DNA of 64,000 nt from Strigamia acuminata (Eukaryota > Arthropoda > Chilopoda > Geophilomorpha > Linotaeniidae), in the NCBI GenBank assembly GCA_949358305.1, contig OX442317.1, forward strand, positions 6,328,186 to 6,392,185, read 5' to 3'. Each line of letters starts with the position of its first letter. Within the stretch, counting starts at the first letter, position 1. Shown piece after piece: positions 42,249-56,016 of this stretch. Under the pieces are notes generated by a model. The model saw nothing but the letters and a program-made list of their open reading frames with translations, made no database searches and was not told the origin of the DNA. A program made the position numbers and the translations under genes.

Positions 42249-45200
42249 CTTAGAAATAAAATTTTTCTTTTTAAAAATATAAATAAAATAAAAAAAAACG
42301 ATTCCAAATGTAATTAAATAATTTTTTTCATCGTTTCATCTCGTCCCTTTAAATATCCGAAAACAGTAAACAAGTGGCATTTTATTTGATATCAGCGCAG
42401 CATTTAAACTTGTCGTTTTAAAACCTCAGGAGACGCCCGATATCAAATATGAACGGCGGAAATAAATGTTGCACCTTATTAATTTTGTTACGTGAGAAGT
42501 TTAAATATTTCAACCAGCCTTAGATAAAGAAAATAATAATAATAAAAAAAAATAAAACGTGTTTTACGATGCATTTATTCTGACAATACGACCTATGAGA
42601 CCGGCCTCTTGAAACGGCTTCAAGAACTCATTGATCGAGGCAAACGTTCAACCAAGCTTGCGTTTTTCTTACAAACTAGAGATATACAGTCGACAGAAGA
42701 AATTCCCTCGTGATTTTCAGACGAAGATTCTCTGGGCTATTTTTTTCTTCTTCTTTTTCGTAACGAGTGAAGGTTACCTTACAGGACGCGGTAAAAGAAA
42801 AGTAAGGATAAACAAGAGTAAAAAACATCAGCAAAAAAGAATCTATGGGTCGAATAAATCCAAAACGCCATTGATAAATCTTAAAAAAACCAAAAAAAAA
42901 AAAAAAAAAAAAAAAATGGGTCGTTGCATGTGGTAATAAATTTCGTCTATCAGGTAGGAATAAATTTACACCTCATTTCTTAGATTTTAATTAACTCGAC
43001 GCTTAGCCCTTGCAATAAATTGCCCGCTTTTATTTCCAAAACCCTTGTTTGCATTATCACATTGGAAATCTCAAACTTTAAGCCTCAATGGACTTATTAA
43101 ATAAAACGTTAATGAAATAATTAATGCCCCCATGTCTTGTTAACGTGAAAAATCACCCTTCATTTTTTTCCCGCTATTATCCAACAACAACGCTCTTAAA
43201 ACGATTTTTACTCTTTAATTTTTTTTATAATTTACAAAGAAGAAAAAAAAGAAAAAAAAAGCGAGAGATTTAAATTAAAGCGTGCACTTCACTTTATTGC
43301 AAATTTTTCCAAGGAAAACGCGCTTTTTTAAAAAACACTTCTCCCTACGTATAAAACGGGCATGCATTTCTGTTGAACAAACTCGAGTATGCAGCGAGCC
43401 AACGCTATGCATACTGATCCGACGATTCACAACTTGGCTTTTTACGCGCGCTAACATCGTAAGTGGAGGTCGTTATAATGCACACATTTACAGATGCAAA
43501 ACAGGGGCCCGCTCTTCAGAATTTGTCAGTGCGAAAGGCCAGACCTACAAACAGAAAGAAGAGCGACCTCCATGGTCAAACGAACAAAGTTGTAAAAAAT
43601 TCAAGCAACGTCACTTGCACGCGGCGTGCTTGGCCTACCGATGACCGCAAAATGGATAAAAGAGAGCGCAAAGTTTTCGCTGACTTTAAAAACAAGCTTA
43701 AGTTCACCTTGATTATACTCGTACACACACAAAACTTTTTGCACTGCCATTGCAATTCGCGAGATTGCTCAGCGATGGAGCGAAAAAAGTTGTGATGTAA
43801 GCTTTAAAAGATGATGTTTACAATGCCGAGTCAGAAAGAGAAATCATTCGCGTTATCGAAAGGATGCAACGTTGAATTTTTTCCTTCAAACTCTTTTCCG
43901 GTGCATGGCCGTGGGTCCAGAAATAGGGCTTTAAAGAGCTGTACTATTTGAAAAACAGAACTTGCTCGACTTCAAATCGGGAGAGACAAGAAAAATATTA
44001 ATTTTTCATTTGTCGAAAATTCATTCCGAATCATTTCCCAGCATCCGGCTTAATTTAATTTATTAAAATCGCAAATATCACGAGAACGAAAGCTCGGATC
44101 GTCAAAAACTAAACACCAAACGAAAGAGCAGAAAAAACTGCACCAGAAACATTAATTAAACAACGCTGCCCACAACTATACATTTAATTGAACAGTATAT
44201 ACAACAACAAAATAAAATGTGTGGACGAGCGACTTCATTTCGACTCTGTGGTCCACTAGTCGATTGTGGCAAAAATCTCGGAAGGACTGAAACTAAATTA
44301 TTTAATAAGTACTTTTGGAAATGCTAATCTGCACCAAAATGGAAGATAATGCGAGTTCTGAGTTTATTAGCGTTTGCTTGGAAACCGGGCGAGAAGAAAA
44401 AAAAATTATAATATTTTTTTCTTCTTTTCTTTCTTGCACCAGTTTCTTCTTCATTTCAAATTAAGAAAGCCCCACTTATTAAAATGTAATTTCATTAAAG
44501 TTTTTATTAGTCTCTAGAAGTATACGAAATATTATAGTAAAACTTTGCCAAGTCTTAGTACTTCTACACATCTAATTAACCCAAAAAAATATCTTTTTGG
44601 GATTAATAAAAATAAAGCAAAGAAAAATCTCTACCTTATAAAGCGGTCTGGATAAACCAATCACAAACTCGGATATAAAAACTTGATTTAACGATTTAGT
44701 TTTCGACAAATTCACGTCAAACTCTCATTCATATTTAGACGATTTCTTTATACGAAACTCACTTTCATGTCAACTAGCGACGTCTCGAGAACGTGTCATT
44801 TTTAGTTTCGACAGTAATCTCTAAGAGGAGGAAAAAAAATCCCCAAGAACCCTTTTATTTTTTTTTATTTTTTTTCCCCTACAAAATAAAAAAAAATCAA
44901 GGATGAATGACAGTATCATTCTTTAAAGTCGTGGTATTCGCTATGTATATTTGCACAGAACCAGTTGATAATTAATATCTAAGCGCCATCAATTCAACCC
45001 ATTGTAGAAAACGACAGCCAATCAAAAAAAAAAGAAAAACCAATACAATTGGTTGGTTGGGCGTTGTAATGAGAACACCACTCAATACTGACATGCCAGA
45101 GTTAAAGGTGAACAGATCAGTATTAACAATAGAACGATCTCATGTACACAACTCACAGCCAGAACGTATTGTCGCTTTACTATGGTAACGTCAGTACCTA

Positions 45201-47297
45201 TTCAAGGGCGCAATTAAATGCGGTGATAATCTTACCAACACTTCTACTAATTGAGATCGTTGGTTGGGTCTTCTAATCCAATTAATTTTGCACACATTGT
45301 ATTGAGTTTGGACAATCCTTTAGTCAGTATGTCAGCAGACATTTCCCACACGAAATGTGCGAGACAGTTACAATAGTTAACATCATACTCACTAAACCAA
45401 TAAAATATTTCCGAAAATCAAATTTAAAATATTTTTCACAACAGTTCTACACACGGTTGGGCCAAGCGTTCCATGTTGTTAACTTGGACACGAGAATATC
45501 GTGTAAACAACATGCAGTGCCAGCTGATATGGATAATACTACAGAATACCACATTGCCATACTGTAATGTATACACAACATTTCAACAGTAAGGATCGCT
45601 GAACAAATTACGGAATGATGTTTACTCATGTGAAAACATACATCGACCTAAATTCGAAACCTACAACGATACAATAGCGCGAGCGATAATGGAATGTCCG
45701 CACTCCATCTTTCAATATGTTAATTTGTGACGCTGTGTAAAAACATCCAAATAAATGTCTTATGTTAATTCTACTTACCAAGATGGCTGCTTTATTCACG
45801 ACTCCGTAATAACCCACTTTATAATCAACAATATCAAACCAAGAAACACATTAGATAACAACGCACGTTTTCATAACATAACAGCAACTTAAAACTAACA
45901 TGATATTTTAAAGCATTGAATTAAATTGAATAAAACAGTGTGGATTGAAGATTCTACTCATTACAAGTGATATTACGCTATTGCACTAGTTTCTAACAAA
46001 TTGGCCACGTCTAACTTGTAAATCCCGTGTAAATAGGAGGGAAATAAATTACGACAATGCAATTTCCAGCTGCAAGCCTCAAACCAATATTAATGAGTTG
46101 CCAAAACTCATCAATCAACACAACACGTATAATATTTCAAATAGGTTATGTCAGGATGTAATATAATTTCATGTGATCATTTCTCCTAATCCTTGCCGTT
46201 AATCAACAAGAAAAGATATAACCAGGTTTGGGGATTAATTTTATGCCGGCAATTAAGTAATAAGGGGATCTTATAAGAACCAAAAACGCCAGTAAAATAT
46301 AAGAAGAAGAAAAAAGAACTACTATAACCATCTCAAGAGCCAACTGCACATTAGCGCCCTTTTAATTTGTCCACTAATGCCTACTAGTGACATTTTAATA
46401 AATGTCCCATTTCTTTTATATCCCGCATTATTAGAATTAATAGTAAATTTCTTACCTACGTCTACTTTATTTTTCTTCGTTTTAACAGTACCACCGTACA
46501 AACAATGTGTTAATATTGTTTAAAATTGACAAAAAATACGCCTTTTGATGCACAACCTCGAGAAAAAGGTGGTAATTATATTCAAAAATGTCGCAAGAAA
46601 CTGAAAAAAATGTGAATTTGCAAGAAGGTGAATGTAGTAATGCGAAGTATTGTGCTGTTGTGGAAATGTGCAAACGTTGCAAATCGTGTTATTGGAACTC
46701 AAAACCAACATGGCGCCTGATTTGATTACCACCGCTTCGAGGTTTATTCATGGAGATATCTTTCCATCAAAACCACAGCTTATTAGATTCGTTTCAACAA
46801 GCCGAATACGATTTTTAATTGCAACTTTTCGTCTGTAAAAACGTTACTTGCGTGTGATATCCATTGCCATCAAAAAATTCACTTTGTACTAATAATTTTT
46901 ACTGCGCATGCTCAAAAGTAAAAACCAGCTGTGTCAACAAAAAAAAATTCGTGATTATTTTATTGCTTATTTTAATTGGCGACAAGATTATCAGCCCTTA
47001 AACACAACCATAAGCAGTATAAAACTAATAAGAAACCAGAAAATCCAAATGATTCTGATCTGTCTCAGCAAGCTGTTCGCAACCAGCAACCCTAGCAGCA
47101 ATTTACTTTTTTCTAATAAATGCCACACAGGAATTCCTTCACAAAGAAAAAAATATTGCTTGGCCTTGCAAAATCTTTTATTTATTAGTTAAATATCTAA
47201 TCCTTACTAACCTAATTTTGAAAAGTAACAAATTAATTTCAATCTGCGGTGTATTTGCACCGCAAGAAATTGCGCAGGTTTGAGCACATTAGGAAAT
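42249..47297. other. No gene confirmed; possible 5' region of the DIP-like gene
   Basis: 43280-43930 is GC-richer with CpGs and several overlapping open frames but no recognisable domain; it could be a promoter or leader region. Strong minus-strand donors CTTG|GTAAGT at 45777 and GTAG|GTAAGA at 46456 could end untranslated exons. An X-box-like word CTTTACTATGGTAAC lies at about 45175-45189. Confidence 0.3.
46588..46725 (+). CDS. Small cysteine-rich open frame (doubtful)
   Basis: ATG in context AAAAATGTCG opens MSQETEKNVNLQEGECSNAK, then YCAVVEMCKRCKSCYW and a stop after WRLI. CKRCKSC resembles half a zinc ribbon. There is no further support, and the frame is short. Confidence 0.12.
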   Translation: MSQETEKNVNLQEGECSNAKYCAVVEMCKRCKSCYWNSKPTWRLI

Positions 47298-47849
47298 TAC
47301 AATAGGTGCGTTCAATCTGGGTTAGAAGAAGTGACTTTCACTTTCCTTCCTTTCCTCAAAGTCACTTTTCATTGAATGCACTTACTTACCACCAGACTTC
47401 CATTTCCATTTACCGCGTGCCACACGTGTGAATTTACCGTGTTCATCGAGAACAAAATGGCTGCCACTGTAGCTTTGTTAAATGTGCAATGCGCATGCGC
47501 ACGTACATAAGTGACTTCTAAAAGGTGGAAAAAAAACTTTCCAGTTACTTTCCTGAAAGTCACTTACCGTACTGCCTCATTTAAACACCCGGGCATTTAA
47601 TTTTTTTTTTGGGCTGACCCCCTCCCGGTAAAATCGGTTCGAAGCGGCGCGCGGTGCAATAAACGCCGCCGAACCCCCAACGTTTATTCGGGCCCGGCGT
47701 TTGAATGAACCCGGGCGTTTAAATGAGGCAGTACGGTAAGTGACTTTACTTGGTCAAAATGTGACGTAATTATCGTCACTTCCGCCCTCTGAAAGGCAGT
47801 TAAGTCAGTTAAGTGACTTTCTACTAGCAGATTGAACGCACCTATTGTA
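47298..47849. mobile_element. TA-flanked MITE with 22-bp perfect TIRs, carrying a nested element
   Basis: Outer ends TACAATAGGTGCGTTCAATC then TG (47298-47319) and the exact complement at 47828-47849. Internal AAGTGACTTT/AAAGTCACTT words recur near both ends. A second TIR element, 47577-47736, sits inside. The termini resemble GGTGCATTCAA of family 2. Confidence 0.88.
47577..47736. mobile_element. Nested 160-bp GC-rich palindromic element
   Basis: TIRs CCGTACTGCCTCATTTAAAC and its complement, extending through CCCGGG with one mismatch, flanked by TA (47575-47576, 47737-47738). The centre, about 47610-47700, is strongly GC-rich (GGTTCGAAGCGGCGCGCGG) in an otherwise AT-rich genome. No coding capacity. 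Together with the flanking AAAGTCACTTA, the inverted match exceeds 30 bp. Confidence 0.88.
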
Positions 47850-50800
47850 TTGTCGCCTTTTCCCTATGCATAGAAAAACGGCGACAATTTTTTTGTCCAC
47901 AATTGTACAAGGCATCATGCTTAGACATCATGCAGCTTCCATAGTTTCCCCTAGAAACGGTTGATCAGGTTTGAACAATAAGGGATTTCCACTTCTGTTA
48001 GTGGAGAGAAAGAGGCAAGAGCTTTTGTTAAAAGGTCTGCCATGTTTCAGGTTTAAACCTTGGTCTTATATTTGATATCTTTGGGCAAGATACAAAACAA
48101 TCCATCAGAGTATTTCTATTCCATAATATAGAAAATTATTCTCCACTCTGCCTTCAAGCTTTATGATTGATTGATGCAGTGATTTAGCGATGAAATGAGA
48201 AAAAATTATGTAAATGTAAATCTGCCAGCATATGCCTCAATCTTCATGCTTTATTACTTTTTTTTTGACTGATGCTTCCTTGATAATATTTCAATAACTT
48301 TTTCCTCGTGTCGAGACAACTTTACAAATTAAAATAGACAGATTGAACCAGAAAAAAAAAGACTTTCTTTTTTAAAAATTCAACACCAATTGATGACTAT
48401 TAGTTAAAAAGTTGAGTATCTTCAAATAAAATTCCAAACACAATCACCAAAATTAAAAACTAACTTCAATAAAATTCCAAATGCAATCACCAAAATTAAA
48501 AAGTATGAAATAAGTAAAGATGAAAATGCAAACGGGCGATGTCTGTCAAACGCAACAGCTGATGATATTACCATACTTGGTGAGCAGGACACCCTCTGAT
48601 GTATTAAACTAATGCAATATGCCTTTGACACAATCGAATTACACAACGGATATTTCCTCCTTGAATTATGTATAAAAGCATCTCTCTGCTCTGACTACAT
48701 TATTGCAATGCGTTGCTTCAATTATTAAACTCCTAAATAAAATCAAACAATATAAACAAAGAGAAACAACATTTTTTAAACCCAATTTGTTAAATGGATT
48801 CCACACTGGCAATTTGCCACTTCCAAATGCAAAACCCATTTGAGTTTTGAGCGAAAATTTCAAACTCCATGTCTCCATGTCAAAAGCGCAGACATACTGC
48901 AAAGCAGCCATTTGCAAACAAAAGACAGCCATCATCAGAACATGGCATTGAACTTTGCAATTTCAAACTCTATGAGATGAGAGAGCAAAGTTTGCTCAAA
49001 TAAAAACATCTTTCTAAGGACCATTGTCGCCACTCTAGTTCCAGTTGCGATCCAAAATCTCCTCTTTTCAAGCGTTCACAAACATAATTGATTTATACAC
49101 CGTTTAAAACAATAAATTAACAACAAAAACATCTATCTACGCGCACTTTCCTTGTGATAATAAATAAAATAATTTTAATGGCATTAATGGCGCTTCAAAA
49201 CTCTACAAATGTTGCTAATTAAAAATTGGACAATTCCTAAATTAGCAACATTTATTTTACTTAGTATAATCATGATTTTGCTTCATTCTACTAGCAAAAT
49301 CCGAATTTATTTTAAACCAAAACGATTAACAACGGACTAAAACGGAAAAGAGAAAAATATAGAGAAGGGAAATAAAGATATTGTACTTTATTCGATTGAC
49401 TTGTAATACAAGTTAGAAGATGCGCTTACAGAAGAAGAAAAAAAGTGTTCCGTCTCCCCGAAGGTAGCATTAGAAGTAAGCACAAACGTGGGAGTGATCG
49501 CTGTCAAATTTTATGAGGCGTTAGAGGGCACCACTGTAGAACTTTTACCAATGTCGTCGTGTAGATGGGAGCGAGGGAAAAAACCGCAGCAAGGATCCAT
49601 TCGTTCACGTGTAAAAACCTAGGTGCATTTAAAGGAAGGGCAGGTGAAAAGCTTCAAACCATTCCGACAAACCCCAACACCGAAAAAAAAAAAAAAAAAA
49701 AATTGGGGCCGCGAAGAAATAAAAAAATGAAAAAAAAATTGAAAAAAAAAATTCAATTCCAATCAAATGGAATCGAATTTATTGAAAAATCCACTTGTTC
49801 ACCGTCATTTCATGTCGTTCTTAGGATTAAATGCAATTTTACCCCGTAAACCGTTGTTGCAATGCGTTTAGCAACACTTGTCCTTGTCAATGATGTAGTG
49901 TGTCCTCTGGCGTTACAGCTTAAATTGACCACTTTGCGGTTCAAACTGACTTGTGCTAACGAGAACTAAAAAGCAACTTTTCGCACTCGCAACTTGTCAC
50001 GCGCTCGAAACCACAAAACCAAACATTTTCGTATCCATCGAGTTTACTAATTCCTCCATCCAACGACACATTTTTAAAGTGCAACAGATTTCCCGGCCGT
50101 GTTATTTCAGGTGCTCGACCATTTTCTTTCCGTTTTCAAGGCGGAGACGAAGGAGAGGGGCAAAAAATGAGAAAAATAAATACAATATAAGCTTTAATAC
50201 AAAAATCAATTTAAGCCTTCATTTTGCGACGTGAAATTGTGGGTTAGTGTATTATCCTTAAGGTTTAGAGCGAAGAGAAAAATCCAACACCCAAGGCAAG
50301 TGCAGCGCGCGTCTGCTCTGCTTGTCGATTTAAATTTAAAACGACTACCGCACACAACAGTCTCCTTCGCAGCGAGAATAATGAAGAAATAGGAAGGAAG
50401 CGGAGCAGCCAGATCCGATGACTGCAGCCCGTCTCGTCGCTGGAACACTGCAAGGATGCAATTTCTCATGACGGAGATGTCAAATTTTTCACCAGCGCAC
50501 ACAAGCGTGGAATTACACAAAAGGAAAGATGAATGTTTCAAAATTCCTAAATAGGTAAGCCGAATGGGATAAAGCTGTACTTAAAAATAAAAAATAAAGT
50601 CCTAAACTCGTCCAAACAGCAACCAATTTAACAATTATACACAAAAAAAAATTTTTAAAAAACAAAAAAAAAATTTTTGAAATAAATTCTGGTCGTTTTA
50701 GGGCTATAAAACTGGCACCAACTCATTACCATAAATCGCAAAACCACACAATTAAACACTGACAAATAATTGGCCAGCATCTCTCCTTGGTGTTTGCTAG

Positions 50801-50900
50801 ACCTCCATTTTTCGAGGTGACTTTTCCAACAACTTTGCGCACTCAAACAGATAGGAAAAGCAGCGTGAAGAGCCACCCTTCAACAGCTCGACCACATTTC
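47850..50900. other. No gene recognised
   Basis: Includes a two-copy tandem of about 50 bp at 48428-48500 (ATTCCAAA..CAATCACCAAAATTAAAAA). GC-richer segments at 49500-49680 and 50260-50470 look promoter-like or exonic, but no spliceable frame could be assigned. Confidence 0.35.
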
Positions 50901-50959
50901 TCCACCAAACTACCCACCTCTGTTTTCTGTCACGCACCGTTTCTCTAGCTGCCCTTCTG

Positions 50960-51039
50960 TTTCCATGGCAACACCGTAAATCTGGTTCTGTCTGCTTTGG
51001 TTTGTATGAGCACTCTTTCCTCCTTGTCGCTATGGTAAC
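50960..51039. promoter_or_regulatory. Pair of RFX X-box-like motifs
   Basis: GTTTCCATGGCAAC at 50960-50973 is a near-ideal X-box. GTCGCTATGGTAAC at 51026-51039 is a second, 66 bp away in the same orientation. X-boxes mark promoters of ciliary genes in animals. The pair overlaps a minus-strand open frame of 156 codons (50797-51267) that has no recognisable domain. Confidence 0.4.
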
Positions 51040-51267
51040 CTCAAGGACTGAGCAAATACTGAAGCCCATCGCCGTGCCACGGAATAAAGGACTTTTAGCT
51101 TTCTCTCTCTCTCTCAACAAATGTAGAATTTTAATATTTATGCCTTTAGAAATCCAAAAATCAATTGTTTTGCCATACAGCAACAAATCACATCTTAAAT
51201 ACCAACACAGGTAAATGTAGAACTTCGCTGAACTTGATTCCTGCTTTACGTTGTTTGTACGCAACAT

Positions 51268-54200
51268 TCAATAAAAGGTAACACGATCGTGAATTTCCAT
51301 GTGGAAAATCTAATGGAAATATAGTGAGACGTTGCACAAGCAACTTGTATAAATGAAATATTCTTAAAACTTATTAAAACGATGGATGGAGTCGGATTCA
51401 GATCGAAGATTGTTGTAGACTCAAAGAACGTGTGTTACATTTGAAAAAACAGCGAATTTTTATTCTATTGTTCAAGTATATAAAAGCAAGGGATTAAGAT
51501 AATCCCCAATTAATCCGGGTCACAAGTGAGTTTTTACTTGCGCCACGATGGTCAAAACACAAAACTAAATTAATACACTTTGGAAACCACCAGTTTCCAC
51601 ATATAAGTTAGTGTGTAATGATCGTCTTTCCACAATTTCCGGACACCAGAATCTCGTGTTAATTCTTTATTGCCGTTAAACATTCACAAGTTTCTAAAAT
51701 GTCAGCTATGTTCTTAAGAATTCTCAGTATTTGAAATATATCCATAGGAATTTCTAGAATTTAAGTACAGTACGTATTTCCTAAAATGTACACCGGTGAC
51801 ATGCAGAAAAGCCGCGGCTCCGGGGACAGAAGATAAACAAGGTTGAGCAATGTCAAAAATGTCCATATTTGCTCACTACGCTTCTAGCACACTCGAATAC
51901 ATGAAAAGCAAGAAAACAGTCCCAATCCCCTCAAATTTTAATTCTTATTATCAAAAATAAATGCAATTTCCCAAACGAGCCTCCACCATCAGCTTTACGC
52001 AATTGAATAGCATCGTTTCGGACGCATTTTTGATTTATTTCAAATTCCAAACATTCCCATAACACCCATCGTGTTACCGAACCCACTATTAAAATTTAAC
52101 ATCTCATGCTAAACCTCTCTCTCTCTCTCTCACTCAAGATGAAAAGAAAAGCTTTTCTCTTTTATTGTAGCTCTTTTTTACGGTATTTTTACTATCAATT
52201 CTTAAGAGAGACTCCAGACTTGACCTTTCAGTTGGCGTTTTCTAGCTGCGAGCTCTATTTCTCTTGGGCTCCCACGGGGAAAATTCATTCAGCGTTTGAT
52301 AAATGACAGCTTATTACTCCACAAAACTCTCGCTGGCCCCTTCACACGAGACCCGGAATCACTCAACAATATTTCAACATTACTTAGGAACTCTTAAGAG
52401 TGCGAGTATTTTCTTTCGAACTGCAATTTACATAACTCCATATTAAACTAATATAAGCGTCACGTTTTATTTCCCTAGAAATACTTAGCTGCAGGCCCGC
52501 CTTCCTAAGCGAATTCCTCCTTTGCTTATCGATTAATATCCGCATTATCTTTCCACAAGTTAAAACCCAAGCACAATCATTAGATTGCCATTTTACGTTT
52601 CTATATTTCCCTTCGTCGTCACTCACGTACTAGCAAGTAGCAACAACCATCGAGTTTCGAATTCTATTAATTTTAATGAATTTCGCTCTCCGTTTCTTCA
52701 ATTATTTAGTTCGATTCTCTAGATTGAACAAATTTCCCTCAATTAATTTGCACACAGTGGTGTCCGATAAAGCCAACTCTAATGATATTAATACTACATT
52801 TTGAAACTAAAGCTGGATTTAAATATAAAATTACAAATAATTTGTAAAAATATATTTTTTTTATTTTTTATTTACTGCTATTAAAGTACTGTCCATTAAA
52901 GAACTGTGGAAAAAAAAGAAACACTTCTTCTCCTCTATAGCTTTTAAGGAAAAAATGCATTGAAAACAGCACTAGTGCAAACTCAACAGTAAAATCCATT
53001 TTCCACATTTTTTCCCCATTCGCTCTTTTTCTTTGTTCTCCCTCTTTGACTGCATTTGGCCTTTCAACTTTTACAAGTCTCCGCTTTTTGTGCGGATTCC
53101 AACGCAGAGAAAACAGAAACATATCAAATTGTATTTCCCCTATTCCAACACCAATAAAAAACAAACCAACTTCAAAGTCCTTTCTTTCGAGACATGTAGA
53201 AGAAAACAATAATCACATATATTACTACAAAATAAAAGTCCATTTTTTATTTTTTTATTTTTTAAAAAAACAAAAAAACAAAAAAAACATTCGGATAAAA
53301 TATATATTTTTATTTTTACCCCATTTTCTTTAAACTGTCGCTTTATCGACTTAGTTTCTATAAAATTCTACACAATAATCCTACTCTTTTGATCGCTTTT
53401 TCATTGCACTTTTTCCTCCAACTAGTCACGTCAGATGCCATTTTTCTTTCATTTTATTGCCACTTTTTCTTTGGTTCAGCCAATCTGACGTTAGCCTAGA
53501 GCTGTCCAACAGACATGCACCTGACACCAATGGAACAAAAGCTGAGTGACAGCAGGTAAGATGAGGTCAATAAAGGTTAATTGGTGTGTTCTTGCATTTA
53601 TTTCCCAATAGATTACCTCAAAGACACGCGAGATAATGGACCCCACCGCAAGATTCCTCTTTGTTTATACACCTGCATGCAAATCCCACTTAACTCGTGA
53701 AAAAAAAGAAAAAAACTCGCACCAAACTTTCGTTTTGTTTACGCAAGAATGAAAATGCCCAAAGCCGTAGGAAACAGTCCAGAAACTAAGTAAATACGTA
53801 CGAAATGTGCCAACTGCCAACTTAAACTGAAAACTTCTTCAAAGTATTATTTGTTTATGGGCGTTTACAGAAGAATTTAATTTTGTTTGCACAGTCTAAC
53901 CGTTTCAAACGGAGCAATGTATTACCAAGAAAACTCTAAACAAAGTTAGCTTAGCAGTTTGCGATTTAATTTTCGCTTCATCACACCAGTTAAACCACTC
54001 AGAGGTAATTGATTAAATAAAAATCTACCTTTATGCCTCAATTTCTTGACAGGGCAGGCACAAACGAGCGCCCAAGTTTCCAAGTGAGATAAAAACGTCC
54101 ATCGTTATTACACGATGATTAACCACTGGGATACCAAGCTAAAACCTTAAGCTGTGAGGACAAGGAAGAAAAAAATAAAAAAAAAATAATATATTTTTTT

Positions 54201-54340
54201 TATAGCTGATGGCTTTGACATTTCCAGCAGCCCATAAATCCATATTCAAATTCAAAATAAACATCGCAGATTTTTTACAATTTTAGAAGCTCGATCAAAC
54301 AAAAATAGAAAACCGTACAGTTACAATTCTGGAGTCGACT
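51268..54340. other. No gene recognised
   Basis: AT-rich with a (TC)n run at 52115-52131 and poly(T)/poly(A) tracts near 53240-53290. Frames at 52384-52626 and 52868-53209 lack domains and splice support. Confidence 0.35.
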
Positions 54341-54455
54341 TGGTCAGAGTCGAACAAAGGATTTCTCAAGATGGCGTCCTCAGTTCCGCGTGGTCGGCAG
54401 AACAATGGTGGCGTCTCGAGTTGTCGTTAATTCGTCACAGATTCGTCGTTCACAA

Positions 54456-54512
54456 TATTCTTGGTGTCCCAGCCGCGGCTACTATTCAAGGGCAACTCTT
54501 AATCGGTAAAAC
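54456..54512. repeat. Dispersed repeat shared with 63560-63617
   Basis: ATTCTTGGTGTCCCAGCCGC, GGCTACTATTCAAGGGC and ACTCTTAATCGGT recur at 63561-63617 with a few substitutions. The block includes an SacII-type CCGCGG palindrome. It is probably part of an unidentified transposon; CAAGATGGCG lies 90 bp upstream. Confidence 0.6.
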
Positions 54513-54839
54513 ACGGTACTTACAAAGTTAAAGATATAAATTACTGTATATTTCCGATTTAAATACATTCCTTCAAAATCATTAAAACATTTTGTCGTTG
54601 AAAATTATGGGATTTGTTTTCCGGGACCCCTAAGCAGATGCTTATTTTGCTTATACGTAAATCTTTCCCTGACTACAGTTGGCCAACAATATATTTTTTT
54701 CTGTGTACGGCCAAGCGAAACAACTCAACCGAGGTATGACACGGAGCAAACGAAACAAATTCCATTTATCCACGCCATTGATTTGCCCAATCAACGACAA
54801 CCAACTAATCTCGTTACAACTTAAAAAAGAAAAGAAGTG

Positions 54840-56010
54840 CAACTTGTGAAACTATAATTACATCAATAGCCAAACAAGCTCTACCAAATGGCATTTCGGC
54901 ATACCGAAAAACACGGGACAACTTGTTGGTAATTTCATTATAAAGTCTTTTCAAACCCCAAGTTTATATGGATTTTCCAGCAGCCAGCTCCTTTAAACCC
55001 AAACTGAACATAAATCTATATTAAAATGAAGTGCATATATTTTGGCTGCATATTACCTGATGGTTTCAAGCGAACACAACCCGGGGAGATAAGAAATGGA
55101 GGTTACATTAGAAATTTCCTACATTGACATCTAGTCCCAGTAGACATTTATACATGACGTCATTTGCAATTGGGTAAATGGAAGTTGTAATACGACACAG
55201 ACTTTGAGCCTGGCTGCTATGCTATTACTGCGATACGAGTGTGGGAATAGCACGGCTGGATTTGCATTGGAATTTCAGCCATTAAATAGGCTAGGGAATC
55301 GAATGGGAAAGTAAGCACTTGCTCAATTCCTGCCCACTTGGCACCATAAAGAGTGGATTCATCCAAAAGCTTTTCATGATGAGTTTTCAAGACGAGAACA
55401 GCATATGTGTCCAGCGCAATTTTTTTTCTCTTTACCCGCCCTCCATTTTATTCTCCTTCTAAAACCTATTTCAACATTCTCAAAGTTTCAACTGTGGTCA
55501 AACATTATACAATGTATGTGTACACTAAGATCGATGAAAAATTTCTAGGTTTCAATTCTTTCAATAATGAATTGGTGCTGTGAGTAGTTGGCTTCATTTT
55601 TGAAAACATTTCCTGGAAACAGGGTTTTATTTGTTTTTATTTGGTCATTTCAATTACTGTATATGGAGCCATATATGGATTTCAATTTTAATTTTAAATT
55701 TTAGTTTATAAAAGAGAAAGTTTGAGAATAGGTTCTAATTAAAAACAAGAAAGATTGCCCAATTGTGGATCATCAAGGACGTAGATTTATATTGATTTAC
55801 TGAAGAGGTCAATTATTCTTGAACTAAAGCTGCAATATGCTTTATATATAACAAGCTAGGACTGCAGTCAAAGTGAAAAATCTACAATCTAGAATCTCTA
55901 TTGGACTACTTTCTTTTCCCGTAACTCCGTAAACTAAAGATTTGGCTGCTTCAATATCTGAGCAAGTATATTACGTATATAGCTTTGGATAAATAATCAG
56001 ACATTATAAA
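54840..56010. other. No gene recognised
   Basis: Unremarkable AT-rich sequence; ATTACTGTATATGGAGCCATATATGG at about 55654 is a small palindromic word. Confidence 0.35.
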
Positions 56011-56016
56011 CATGTA

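Noticed and set aside
43280-43800. Overlapping ORFs of 110-120 codons
   Set aside because: Local GC is raised so stops are fewer; no motif supports either frame.
44643-44830. Possible Ig1 first-half exon ending LSRPLYK at a donor
   Set aside because: It ends in phase 0 at a Tyr-Lys as expected, but contains no cysteine and none of the Ig strand residues.
50797-51267. 156-codon minus-strand ORF
   Set aside because: Longest non-repeat ORF in the right half, but it has no recognisable domain, crosses X-box-like motifs and a TC repeat, and lacks gene context.
52384-52626. 80-codon minus-strand ORF (MSDDEGKYRN...)
   Set aside because: No domain, no splice support, ordinary intergenic base composition.
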